DNA of 64,000 nucleotides, taken from contig DXIX01000006.1 of NCBI GenBank assembly GCA_019112635.1, positions 1-64,000 of the forward strand, written 5' to 3'. This document shows, piece by piece, positions 8,448 through 16,187 of this stretch; positions within the stretch are counted from its first letter, which is position 1; each line of letters starts with the position of its first letter. The DNA comes from Candidatus Blautia intestinigallinarum. GTDB taxonomy: Bacteria; Bacillota; Clostridia; Lachnospirales; Lachnospiraceae. The translations under genes and the position numbers were made by a program. A model generated the notes under the pieces. The model ran no database searches. It was given only the letters and a program-made list of their open reading frames with translations, and was not told the origin of the DNA.

Positions 8448-9595
8448 TACATTACCTCCGGATAACTGCCCAGATACCGGAAGCTCTCACAGATGTGTTC
8501 CATATCCGCCAGTGACTGCAACAATTCTTTGGAATACACAGAACCCTCAAGATCCAGGTAGAACATGAACTCGAAATCCCGATCCGGAATCGGACGGCTC
8601 TCCAGCTTCGTCAGATTGATTCCCAATGCCGCGAACTTAGACAGAACTTTATTCAATCCGCCTGGTTTGTGGTTGACACTCAGCATCAGGCTGGTCTTGT
8701 CAGATCCCGGATATATCTCCAGATTTTTGGAGATGCAGATAAATCTGGTATAATTATTCTTCTGATCCTGCACACATCTCTCCAGAATATCCAGGTCATA
8801 CAGTTCCACACAGCTCTGTGAAGAAATTGCCGCCACATCTGTGCGGTCAGAATTTGCCACCATTTTTGAAGCCACTGCTGTGTTCTCGCAGACTGTGACC
8901 TTGACATCCGGATACTGTTTCAGATATTCGTTGCACTGGCTGATAGCCTGTTCATGAGAGAAAATCTCTCGGATATCGGATTTTTTCGTTCCAGGTTTTG
9001 CCAGAAGATTATGGTCTATTCCCAGGCGCAGAGCACGCACAATGTAGAAATTATATTTCGTCATCAAATCATAGGTACGGTTCACAGATCCCGCCGTGCT
9101 GTTTTCCACCGGCAGAACTCCGTAACGGCACATTCCCTGATCTACCGCCGCGAACACTCCCTCAAAATCTGTACAGTACATAATGTTTGTCTTAGTCTTG
9201 AAGATCTTATCCGCCGCAATCTGAGAATAGGCACCCTCCACACCCTGACAAGCGACAAACGGGTATTTTGGCAAGGTTTTCTCTGTGTTTTCGATTGCGT
9301 TTTGGATCATTTTCTCCCATGCGTTGTGTGGGCGTATCTGATCCTGCTGGTATGCTTTGCTCAGATCCATGATAACACTGAACAGATTCCGGTTAAATTC
9401 TGCCAGTTCCGGCTCAGACTGTTCGGTCACAGAGGCCAGTTTCTGTCTCTCCCTTGACTCATCCAGAATCGGAATCTCTTTCTTTTTCTTGTAATCTGCC
9501 AGCTCTGCGCACACTTTCATTCTCTTCTGAAAAAGTTCCAAAAGCTCCTTGTCAATTCCGTCAATCTCTTGTCTCAAATAGTCCATTTCTTTCAT
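8447..9595 (-). CDS. pheA: Chorismate mutase-prephenate dehydratase (P-protein)
   Basis: The enzyme converts chorismate to prephenate and then to phenylpyruvate, committing flux to phenylalanine. Residues 1 to about 88 form an AroQ chorismate mutase. About 110-285 form the dehydratase, with the NYTRFICISK region holding the catalytic TRF motif. About 295-375 form an ACT domain with HKPGGL and LESRP, the Phe-binding signatures, so feedback inhibition by Phe is expected. The length (382 aa) is normal. It lies 10 nt after aroC and is translationally linked to the aroE/aroK gene. Confidence 0.96.
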   Translation of the reverse strand: MKEMDYLRQEIDGIDKELLELFQKRMKVCAELADYKKKKEIPILDESRERQKLASVTEQSEPELAEFNRNLFSVIMDLSKAYQQDQIRPHNAWEKMIQNAIENTEKTLPKYPFVACQGVEGAYSQIAADKIFKTKTNIMYCTDFEGVFAAVDQGMCRYGVLPVENSTAGSVNRTYDLMTKYNFYIVRALRLGIDHNLLAKPGTKKSDIREIFSHEQAISQCNEYLKQYPDVKVTVCENTAVASKMVANSDRTDVAAISSQSCVELYDLDILERCVQDQKNNYTRFICISKNLEIYPGSDKTSLMLSVNHKPGGLNKVLSKFAALGINLTKLESRPIPDRDFEFMFYLDLEGSVYSKELLQSLADMEHICESFRYLGSYPEVM

Positions 9596-9605
9596 CTCTC
9601 CTTTA

Positions 9606-10685
9606 TTACTGTTCTAAAATCATGTCGTAAATAGTCAGCGCCGCGATTGCCTCCACACAGGGAACCGCTCTTGGCACAATGCAGGGATCATGTCTTCCAT
9701 GAACCACCAGTTTTGTGTTCACCTTGTCTCTCATGGAGACACTGTCCTGTTCCATGGCAATAGAAGAAGTCGGTTTCATCGCCACACGGAACACAATCGG
9801 CATGCCTGTGGAGATTCCTCCCAGAATTCCGCCGTGCCGGTTGGTCCGGGTTACAATCTCGCCCTCTCGCATCTCATAACTGTCATTATTCTGAGAACCT
9901 CTAAGCCCCACACAGCCAAATCCATTACCAAATTCAATTCCTTTGACTGCCGGAATTCCAAAAGCTGCCGCCGCAATCCGGTTTTCAATCCCTTCAAACA
10001 TGGGATTTCCGATTCCTGCCGGCACTCCGGTGATCACACACTCAATCACGCCTCCCAGGGAATCCAGATCCTTCTTAGCCTGATCAATGGCCCTCAACAT
10101 CTGTTCCCCTTTCTCGTCTTCCAGAACCGGAAATGCTTTCTCGCGCACCTTCTGCAGATCCGCCTGAATCGGATCTGCGGGATTCACCGGACGGTCCTGA
10201 ACGTGTCCGATCCGATAAATATGTGCCGCAACCTGAATTCCTCTCTTTGCCAATGCCTGCATACAGATATTTCCTGCCAGGCAGACCGGCGCCGTCAGTC
10301 TTCCGGAAAAATGTCCTCCTCCGGCAACATCCTGAAAACCGTGAAACTTCATCTGTGCCGGGTAGTCGGCATGTCCCGGTCTTGGAACATCCTTCAGATT
10401 CTCATAGTCGGAAGACCTGGTATTGGTATTGGGGATCACTGCACAAAGCGGCGCTCCGCAGGTGGTATTCTCCACAAGTCCTGAGAGGAATTCCGGCTGG
10501 TCACCTTCTTTTCTCGTGGTCGTGTGAGCTCCCTGCCCGGGCGCACGACGCTTCATAAACTTCTTCAGCTCCTCCATGTCAATGGAGATCCCTGCCGGCA
10601 GTCCGTCGATCGTCACTCCAATCGCCTTGGAGTGAGACTGTCCGAACACAGAAATTTTTACATTTTTTCCAATCACAGAACCCAT
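9606..10685 (-). CDS. aroC: Chorismate synthase
   Basis: AroC removes phosphate from EPSP to form chorismate and needs reduced FMN. Family signatures are visible: GQSHSKAIG near the N-terminus, RRAPGQ around residue 47, RPGHADYP, and the C-terminal GRHDPC. The 359-residue length is standard. It starts 1 nt after the aroA stop, consistent with coupling. Nothing unusual is seen. Confidence 0.97.
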   Translation of the reverse strand: MGSVIGKNVKISVFGQSHSKAIGVTIDGLPAGISIDMEELKKFMKRRAPGQGAHTTTRKEGDQPEFLSGLVENTTCGAPLCAVIPNTNTRSSDYENLKDVPRPGHADYPAQMKFHGFQDVAGGGHFSGRLTAPVCLAGNICMQALAKRGIQVAAHIYRIGHVQDRPVNPADPIQADLQKVREKAFPVLEDEKGEQMLRAIDQAKKDLDSLGGVIECVITGVPAGIGNPMFEGIENRIAAAAFGIPAVKGIEFGNGFGCVGLRGSQNNDSYEMREGEIVTRTNRHGGILGGISTGMPIVFRVAMKPTSSIAMEQDSVSMRDKVNTKLVVHGRHDPCIVPRAVPCVEAIAALTIYDMILEQ

Positions 10686-10686
10686 A

Positions 10687-11955
10687 TTAAATCATAACCA
10701 CCTTTCCACCTAATTTCTGATAATCCTCATAAAAACCTGGATAAGATTTATTCACTGCCTGTGCTCCCCGAATCCTCACAGGCCCTTTACACACACAGGC
10801 TGCCACAGCGGCCGTCATGGCAATCCGATGGTCTCCCGCGGCATCAATGCAGCCTCCCGTCAGATAACTGCGCCCATGAATTTCCAGCCCATCCTCCAGC
10901 TCTCTCACATCTGCTCCCAGCTGACAAAGCATATCCGAAACCGTCTTCAGCCGGTCGCTCTCTTTTAAGCGCAGTCTTTTGGCATTATAAATCCTTGTCA
11001 CTCCAAGACTTACGCTGGCAGCGGCCGCCAGAACCGGAACCAGATCCGGGATATCCGAGGCATCAATCTCAATTCCTCTCAACTGTCCCGGAGATACCTG
11101 GATTCTATCTTCCCGGCAGTGAATCTCTGCGCCCATCTGCCTCAACAGATCCACAATTTTCTTATCTCCCTGTCTGGAATTCATATCCAGTCCATTGATC
11201 TCAATCTCTCTTTTTCCAAGCGCACCGGCGGTCAGCCAGAAAGCCGCATTGGACCAGTCGCCTTCCACAGATTCCTCTCTCTTCATCTGGTAGCTCTGTC
11301 CTCCGGGTACCCGGTATCCTTGCTCCTCTCTGTAAACCACAATTCCGTAGTCTTCCAGTACCTGAAGTGTCATATCCACGTACCGTGCAGACTGGAGCGG
11401 AGAAGTAATCTCAATTCTGCTCTCTGCGTCCAGCAAAGGAAGAGCAAACAAAAGTCCTGTAATATACTGTGACGAGACATCTCCCGGCAGACGGTAGATT
11501 CCAGCTTTTAGCTTTCCTTCGCAGTGAAGGGGATTCTCCCCTTGAGGTGAGAGTCTGCATCCATGTCTCTCCATTTCTTCGTACAGGGGAGAGAGCGGTC
11601 TTCTCATCAGCCGCCCCTCTCCGTAAAACTCTCCCTGGATTCCCAGAGCCGCTGTCACCGGAAGCAAAAAACGCAGAGTAGATCCACTCTCACCACAGAG
11701 AAATCTGACCGGAGCTTTTCTCTCTATTCTCTCCGCCGGAATCACCTGGCAGATACCGCCTTGTTGGATGATCTGTGTTCCCCATGCGCGCAGGCACCGC
11801 AGTGTCGCCTCGATATCCTCTGAATCTCCCTCACATCGAATCCGGGACGCCGTATCCGCAAGGGCGGATGCGATAAAATAACGATGCGCCATAGATTTTG
11901 AGGGGATAGCTGAGATCGCTCCACACAAATCCGCACGCTCAATGACTGCTTCCAT
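10687..11955 (-). CDS. aroA: 3-phosphoshikimate 1-carboxyvinyltransferase (EPSP synthase)
   Basis: AroA joins phosphoenolpyruvate to shikimate 3-phosphate. The N-terminal IPSKSMAHR loop, the GESGSTLRF motif near residue 90 and the C-terminal RLKESDRL and GDHRIAM signatures are present over 422 residues. The early motif has Ser-Met-Ala where many enzymes have Ser-x-Thr-x-R, a variation seen in clostridial sequences. The gene overlaps the aroB end by 17 nt. Confidence 0.96.
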   Translation of the reverse strand: MEAVIERADLCGAISAIPSKSMAHRYFIASALADTASRIRCEGDSEDIEATLRCLRAWGTQIIQQGGICQVIPAERIERKAPVRFLCGESGSTLRFLLPVTAALGIQGEFYGEGRLMRRPLSPLYEEMERHGCRLSPQGENPLHCEGKLKAGIYRLPGDVSSQYITGLLFALPLLDAESRIEITSPLQSARYVDMTLQVLEDYGIVVYREEQGYRVPGGQSYQMKREESVEGDWSNAAFWLTAGALGKREIEINGLDMNSRQGDKKIVDLLRQMGAEIHCREDRIQVSPGQLRGIEIDASDIPDLVPVLAAAASVSLGVTRIYNAKRLRLKESDRLKTVSDMLCQLGADVRELEDGLEIHGRSYLTGGCIDAAGDHRIAMTAAVAACVCKGPVRIRGAQAVNKSYPGFYEDYQKLGGKVVMI

Positions 11956-13012
11956 ACGCCTCTCCCATCGTTCCTATTACCGCGTTTTCCAGTTCCTGTA
12001 TCTTCATCTTCTTCGCAAAGCATTCTCCAATACGCCGGAGCATAATAAAGGAAATCATATCTCCCGCTCTCTTTTTATCACTTTTCATCGGTTTACACAG
12101 CTGTTCTGGGGAATACTCCGTCCAGACCGGCAGATGATATCTCTCCAGCATCCGGATCATCTCCTCCAGACATCCGGAACCGCACTCGCCCTGATCTTCC
12201 GACAGTTTGACTGCCAGCACCATTCCCATGGCCACCGCCCGTCCATGGCCAATCTCATACTGACTGTTCTTCTCTATGGAATGCCCCAAGGTATGTCCAA
12301 AATTCAGAAACTGCCGGACACCCAGGTCATATTCATCCTTTTGTACAATTTCTTTCTTAATCGTGACACATCTGGACACAATCTCCTCAATTTGCGGCCA
12401 GACAGGATGTTTCAGGCTTTCCCAGAGATCTTCATCGGCAATAGCCCCATACTTGATCACTTCCGCCATGCCATCGGAAAAAATTTCAGGCGGCAGTGTT
12501 TTTAAAGTCTCACAGTCACAGAGCACCAGAGACGGCTGATAAAAACATCCGGCCAGGTTCTTTCCTGCTCTCAGATCAATGGCTGTTTTTCCTCCCACAG
12601 AGGAATCCACCGCCGCCAGAAGTGTTGTGGGAATCTGTATGAAGTCCACACCTCTGAGATAAGTAGCTGCGGCAAACCCGGTCAGGTCTCCCACAACACC
12701 GCCCCCCAGAGCTACCAGCATATCACTCCTGGTAATTGTCTTTTCAGCAAGGAATTCCAGAAGAGCCGCATAGTGTCCAATGTCCTTGGATTTCTCACCA
12801 TTTTCTATGGTGAATACATCCACCAGAAATCCTGCCTCTTCCATACTTGTCCTCACCAAATCCAAATACAGACTCTCCACCACATCGTCAGTCACAATCA
12901 CCGCATGGTTTCCTTTCGCAACCTTTCTGATCAGAGAGCCGACCTGTCTGAGAATGCCGTTTTCTATGAGGATCTCATAATCCCGGGATGCTTTCACTAC
13001 AATTTTTTTCAT
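11939..13012 (-). CDS. aroB: 3-dehydroquinate synthase
   Basis: AroB cyclises DAHP to 3-dehydroquinate using NAD and a divalent metal. The GGGVVGDLTGF nucleotide loop (about residue 103), DSSVGGKTAID and the metal-binding Glu/His set (MAEVIKYGAI, FNFGHTLGHSIE) are all visible. The length of 357 is typical. It overlaps tyrA by 4 nt. The next enzyme of the pathway, 3-dehydroquinate dehydratase (AroD/AroQ), is not encoded anywhere in this cluster. Confidence 0.96.
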   Translation of the reverse strand: MKKIVVKASRDYEILIENGILRQVGSLIRKVAKGNHAVIVTDDVVESLYLDLVRTSMEEAGFLVDVFTIENGEKSKDIGHYAALLEFLAEKTITRSDMLVALGGGVVGDLTGFAAATYLRGVDFIQIPTTLLAAVDSSVGGKTAIDLRAGKNLAGCFYQPSLVLCDCETLKTLPPEIFSDGMAEVIKYGAIADEDLWESLKHPVWPQIEEIVSRCVTIKKEIVQKDEYDLGVRQFLNFGHTLGHSIEKNSQYEIGHGRAVAMGMVLAVKLSEDQGECGSGCLEEMIRMLERYHLPVWTEYSPEQLCKPMKSDKKRAGDMISFIMLRRIGECFAKKMKIQELENAVIGTMGEAYGSSH

Positions 13013-13845
13013 CTTCCGTCTACCTCTACTTTACGTTCTTTTCCTTCTTTCAGAAGAGCTTTCAGATATTCCTGATCCTCCTGTTCCAGGGCGTCTTCGT
13101 ACTTCTTGAGTTCATCTCTCAGAAATTTGATCTCTTCTATCAGGTAATCCCGGTTTTCCAGGAAAAGAGCACTCCACATCTCTTCATTCAGCCAGGCCAC
13201 CCTTGTGAGATCTTTATAGCTGCCTGCTGAATATCCATGATGTTCTCTGGCTGTGGGGCTCTTGATAAAAGCATTGGACACCACATGGGCCATCTGGGAA
13301 GTGAAGGCAATCATCTTGTCATGGTTCTCTGCCGTGGTGACCGTGATCATTCCAAAACGCGCCGGCTTCAGCAATTCCTTGATATGCTCAAGCCAGGCCA
13401 TGTTATCACAGTGCTCCGGCACCAGAACCATAGCCATGCCATCATACAGATTCGCCAGACTGTATTTGTAACCGGCATAATGTCTCCCGGCCATGGGGTG
13501 GCCTCCCACAAAAGTAAAGCCATACTGCTTCGCAATCTCGAATCCCACCTTACAGATGTTTCGTTTCGTGCCTCCACAGTCGATCACAATGGTATTTTTG
13601 GATATGATCGAGGCTTTTTCTTTTAAATATTGAATGATATCCTGCGGATACAGGGCGATCAGCAGAAGATCGCACCCGGGAATTGTGGTTTCGTCTAATA
13701 CGCCGTCAATGTCTTCTGCCAACAATGCCAAGTCTAATATCTTCTTGCTGCTGTCATATGCGTAGACTTCCCAGTCCTTACTCTCATGATAAGCCTTTGC
13801 AAAAGAGCCGCCGATCAGACCTAAGCCAACAATTCCTACTCGCAT
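13009..13845 (-). CDS. tyrA: Prephenate dehydrogenase
   Basis: TyrA oxidatively decarboxylates prephenate to 4-hydroxyphenylpyruvate, the tyrosine branch. The Rossmann motif GLGLIGGSFAKA is at residues 7-18 and the active-site GGHPMAG around 140. At 278 residues it ends after the helical dimerisation domain and lacks the C-terminal ACT domain found in longer homologues, so direct Tyr feedback through ACT is not expected. It overlaps aroF by 10 nt. Confidence 0.94.
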   Translation of the reverse strand: MRVGIVGLGLIGGSFAKAYHESKDWEVYAYDSSKKILDLALLAEDIDGVLDETTIPGCDLLLIALYPQDIIQYLKEKASIISKNTIVIDCGGTKRNICKVGFEIAKQYGFTFVGGHPMAGRHYAGYKYSLANLYDGMAMVLVPEHCDNMAWLEHIKELLKPARFGMITVTTAENHDKMIAFTSQMAHVVSNAFIKSPTAREHHGYSAGSYKDLTRVAWLNEEMWSALFLENRDYLIEEIKFLRDELKKYEDALEQEDQEYLKALLKEGKERKVEVDGR

Positions 13846-14852
13846 TCGTCCATTACCTCCTTTATTTTTTTCACTTTATTCATCACTTTCGCAAACTGAT
13901 CCGGAGTCAGAGACTGTGGTCCGTCACAGAGTGCTTTTGCCGGGTTGTTGTGCACTTCAATCATCAATCCGTCTGCCTTGCAGGCCACTGCCGCACACGC
14001 CATGGGATCTACCAGTCTTGCCATTCCTGTCGCATGACTTGGATCTACAATCACCGGCAGATGGGTCAGTTCATGAAGAAGAGGCACTGCCGCAAGATCC
14101 AGCGTATTTCTTGTGTATGTCTCGAAAGTACGGATTCCTCTCTCACAGAGAATTACATTCTCGTTTCCTCCCGCCATGATGTACTCCGCACTCATCAGCC
14201 ATTCTTTGATGGTATTGGCAAGACCTCTCTTGAGGAGGATCGGTTTCTGCAGTTTTCCCAGCTCTTTGAGCAGCTCGAAGTTCTGCATATTTCTCGCGCC
14301 TACCTGGATCACATCCACATCCTCGAACAGCGGAATGTGATTGGCATTCATGATCTCTGTGACAATGGGAAGCCCGGTTTCTTTTTTGGCCTCCAGCAAA
14401 AGCTCAATTCCTTCTGCTCTCATTCCCTGGAAATCGTATGGGGAAGTTCTCGGCTTGAACGCTCCGCCTCTGAGCATGGTAGCGCCCGCGGCCTTTACTC
14501 TCTTGGCTACTTCAATAATCTGTTCTTCCGATTCCACAGAACAAGGTCCTGCAATCACTGCGAAATTTCCGCCGCCAACTTTTACCTTAGCGTCTCCCAC
14601 TTCGATTACAGCATCTTCAGGATGGAATTTACGGTTTGCTTTTTTGAAAGGATCTGTGATTCTCTTCACAGCATCCACAATGTCCAACATTCTCAGAAGA
14701 TCCATATCAATATTGCTGGTATCGCCCACCAGACCCAGTACTGTCTGATAGATACCCTTCGAAACATGGACATCCACTCCCTGTCCTTTGAACCATTCAA
14801 TCAGGTTTCTCATCTGCTGTTCTGTCACACCATGTTTCAATACTACAATCAT
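13836..14852 (-). CDS. aroF: 3-deoxy-7-phosphoheptulonate (DAHP) synthase
   Basis: This enzyme condenses erythrose 4-phosphate and phosphoenolpyruvate, the first step of aromatic synthesis. Residues 1 to about 65 form the ferredoxin-like regulatory domain typical of the AroF/TM0343 type, which confers Phe/Tyr feedback in characterised members. The TIM barrel follows, with AGPCSVES, KPRTSPYDFQG, KRGLANTI and DPSHATG. A TTAGGAGGAATTAGAG ribosome site fixes the ATG. It is the first enzyme gene of the operon and lies behind the Phe/Tyr leader-peptide attenuator. Confidence 0.96.
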   Translation of the reverse strand: MIVVLKHGVTEQQMRNLIEWFKGQGVDVHVSKGIYQTVLGLVGDTSNIDMDLLRMLDIVDAVKRITDPFKKANRKFHPEDAVIEVGDAKVKVGGGNFAVIAGPCSVESEEQIIEVAKRVKAAGATMLRGGAFKPRTSPYDFQGMRAEGIELLLEAKKETGLPIVTEIMNANHIPLFEDVDVIQVGARNMQNFELLKELGKLQKPILLKRGLANTIKEWLMSAEYIMAGGNENVILCERGIRTFETYTRNTLDLAAVPLLHELTHLPVIVDPSHATGMARLVDPMACAAVACKADGLMIEVHNNPAKALCDGPQSLTPDQFAKVMNKVKKIKEVMDECE

Positions 14853-14936
14853 CTCTAATTCCTCCTAATTTCTAAAAAATAACTTTGAACGGATTATCTC
14901 AGAAATCTCCGTACACGAAAGAAGATCTCTTGCACG

Positions 14937-14969
14937 AAAAAAACCGATGTCTGCTACGCAAACATCGGC
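14937..14969 (-). terminator. Attenuator terminator of the aromatic operon
   Basis: On the minus strand CCGATGT pairs with ACATCGG across an 11-base interval and is followed by seven T. It lies 35 nt after the leader peptide stop and about 85 nt before aroF. Its central CGTAGCA is complementary to TGCTACG inside the leader coding region (15026-15032). This offers a competing antiterminator when ribosomes stall early in the peptide. Confidence 0.8.
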
Positions 14970-15003
14970 TCATAAACACATTGAACTCCTTTACCAGGTC
15001 GTG

Positions 15004-15126
15004 TCAAATATCCGGCAATGTTTTATCGTAGCAAAAAAAGCCAACGCTCTCATAAAAATAAAAGCCCTGGAAGTTAAAAAAGTAATATGCGTTTGTATTC
15101 ATCATATTTACTTTCTGATTTGCCAT
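15004..15126 (-). CDS. Phe/Tyr-rich leader peptide of the aromatic operon (attenuation)
   Basis: A 40-codon reading frame starts at an ATG preceded by AAAGGA at normal spacing and ends with TGA. Between codons 14 and 33, twelve of twenty residues are Phe (7) or Tyr (5), including YYFF, FYFY and FF runs, and there is no Trp. It follows a good promoter and precedes an intrinsic terminator, the arrangement of classical attenuators. Inference: shortage of charged Phe or Tyr tRNA stalls the ribosome, prevents the terminator and allows aroF-tyrA-aroB-aroA-aroC-pheA-aroE/K expression. Composition and context together make chance unlikely. Confidence 0.88.
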   Translation of the reverse strand: MANQKVNMMNTNAYYFFNFQGFYFYESVGFFCYDKTLPDI

Positions 15127-15155
15127 GATAAAGCATCCTTTCGTCGTTTTTTATG

Positions 15156-15183
15156 ATTTTACACCTTTCCTGAAAAAAGTCAA
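15156..15183 (-). promoter_or_regulatory. Promoter of the aromatic operon
   Basis: TTGACT and TAAAAT are spaced by 16 nt, with TG directly before the -10 box (extended -10). Transcription would begin about 20 nt upstream of the leader peptide ATG. Confidence 0.75.
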
Positions 15184-15206
15184 GACTCCTGGTCAAAAAA
15201 ATTGTA

Positions 15207-16187
15207 TTAATTTTCATGCAATACTTCACGAAATACCCTGAGCGCGTTCTTATTCCACATTTTTTCCAGGACACGGTCTGACATTTTATATCGTTTTAAA
15301 GCCCCTGCCAGAAGGGGAATCTTGTCACAACTGTCCAACTGAATCCTGCCGCTGATGCCATCCAGATCGCTTCCCAGGGCAAGTACATCCTCGCCGCCCA
15401 CCTGGTAGATATGGTGAATGTGCCGGAGCATCCCATTGATGGTGCTGATGTTCCTGCTGCTCAGAAAACCCGGACAGAAGTTCAGTCCAATCACGCCGCC
15501 CTTCTCTGCGATGGCCCGGATCATCTCATCCGTCAGATTTCTCGGGTGACTGGTCACCGCTCTCGCATTGGAATGGGACGCTATGAAAGGTTTTTTGCTC
15601 CGCCTGGCCACATCCCAGAATCCTCCATCGGATAAATGAGACACATCAATGATCATACCCAGATCGTTCATCTCCTCGATCAGAACTTTGCCAAAGGGCT
15701 TCAGGCCTTTTCTCATTACAGAACTGTCTCTGGAATTTGGATAACCGGCCGCATTCTCATAATTCCATGTGAGCGTAATCAGCCTCACACCTGCATCATA
15801 AAATTCATGGAGCCTTCTCAGGCTGGTTCCCACAGGCACTGCATCCTCCAGTGTGAGAAGACTCCCCACGCGACGGTTCTTCGCACAGTAACAGACATCC
15901 TCATAACTTCGGACTGGCTGCAGGCGTCCTCCCGTCTGCAGCCTCCATCTGTGATAGGAATGAATTCTTCTTCTGGCTATATGATAAGCATAGTCTTCCC
16001 TCTTTGCAGCCGGAATATATCCGTTCATGAAAAACACCGCGAATGCCTGCACCAAAGCATCCGCCTTCTCCAGCCTTTTCACATCCACACCATAAGGATT
16101 TTCCATCAGAGTTCCCCTGTGTCCCCACAGGCCGTCCGGTCTGGACAGACGCCACAGGGTATCACAGTGCAAGTCAATCATTCTCAT
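15207..16187 (-). CDS. Membrane dipeptidase family (M19) zinc dipeptidase
   Basis: This predicted metallodipeptidase has the N-terminal DLHCDT metal motif, a mid-protein Glu in LLTLEDA, and ASHSNARAV and GLNFCP segments of the renal dipeptidase fold. The start is placed at the ATG giving MRMIDLHCD because AGGAGG lies 6 nt upstream; a longer frame would put that site inside the coding region. No signal peptide is seen, so it is probably cytosolic. The start overlaps the end of the penicillin-binding protein gene by 14 nt, suggesting co-translation and perhaps a role in peptide or cell-wall turnover. The natural substrate is unknown. Confidence 0.88.
   Translation of the reverse strand: MRMIDLHCDTLWRLSRPDGLWGHRGTLMENPYGVDVKRLEKADALVQAFAVFFMNGYIPAAKREDYAYHIARRRIHSYHRWRLQTGGRLQPVRSYEDVCYCAKNRRVGSLLTLEDAVPVGTSLRRLHEFYDAGVRLITLTWNYENAAGYPNSRDSSVMRKGLKPFGKVLIEEMNDLGMIIDVSHLSDGGFWDVARRSKKPFIASHSNARAVTSHPRNLTDEMIRAIAEKGGVIGLNFCPGFLSSRNISTINGMLRHIHHIYQVGGEDVLALGSDLDGISGRIQLDSCDKIPLLAGALKRYKMSDRVLEKMWNKNALRVFREVLHEN

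Noticed and set aside
14853-15200. T-box riboswitch upstream of aroF
   Set aside because: No GGTGG-type T-box core or stem I signature is found; the control element is a leader peptide with terminator.
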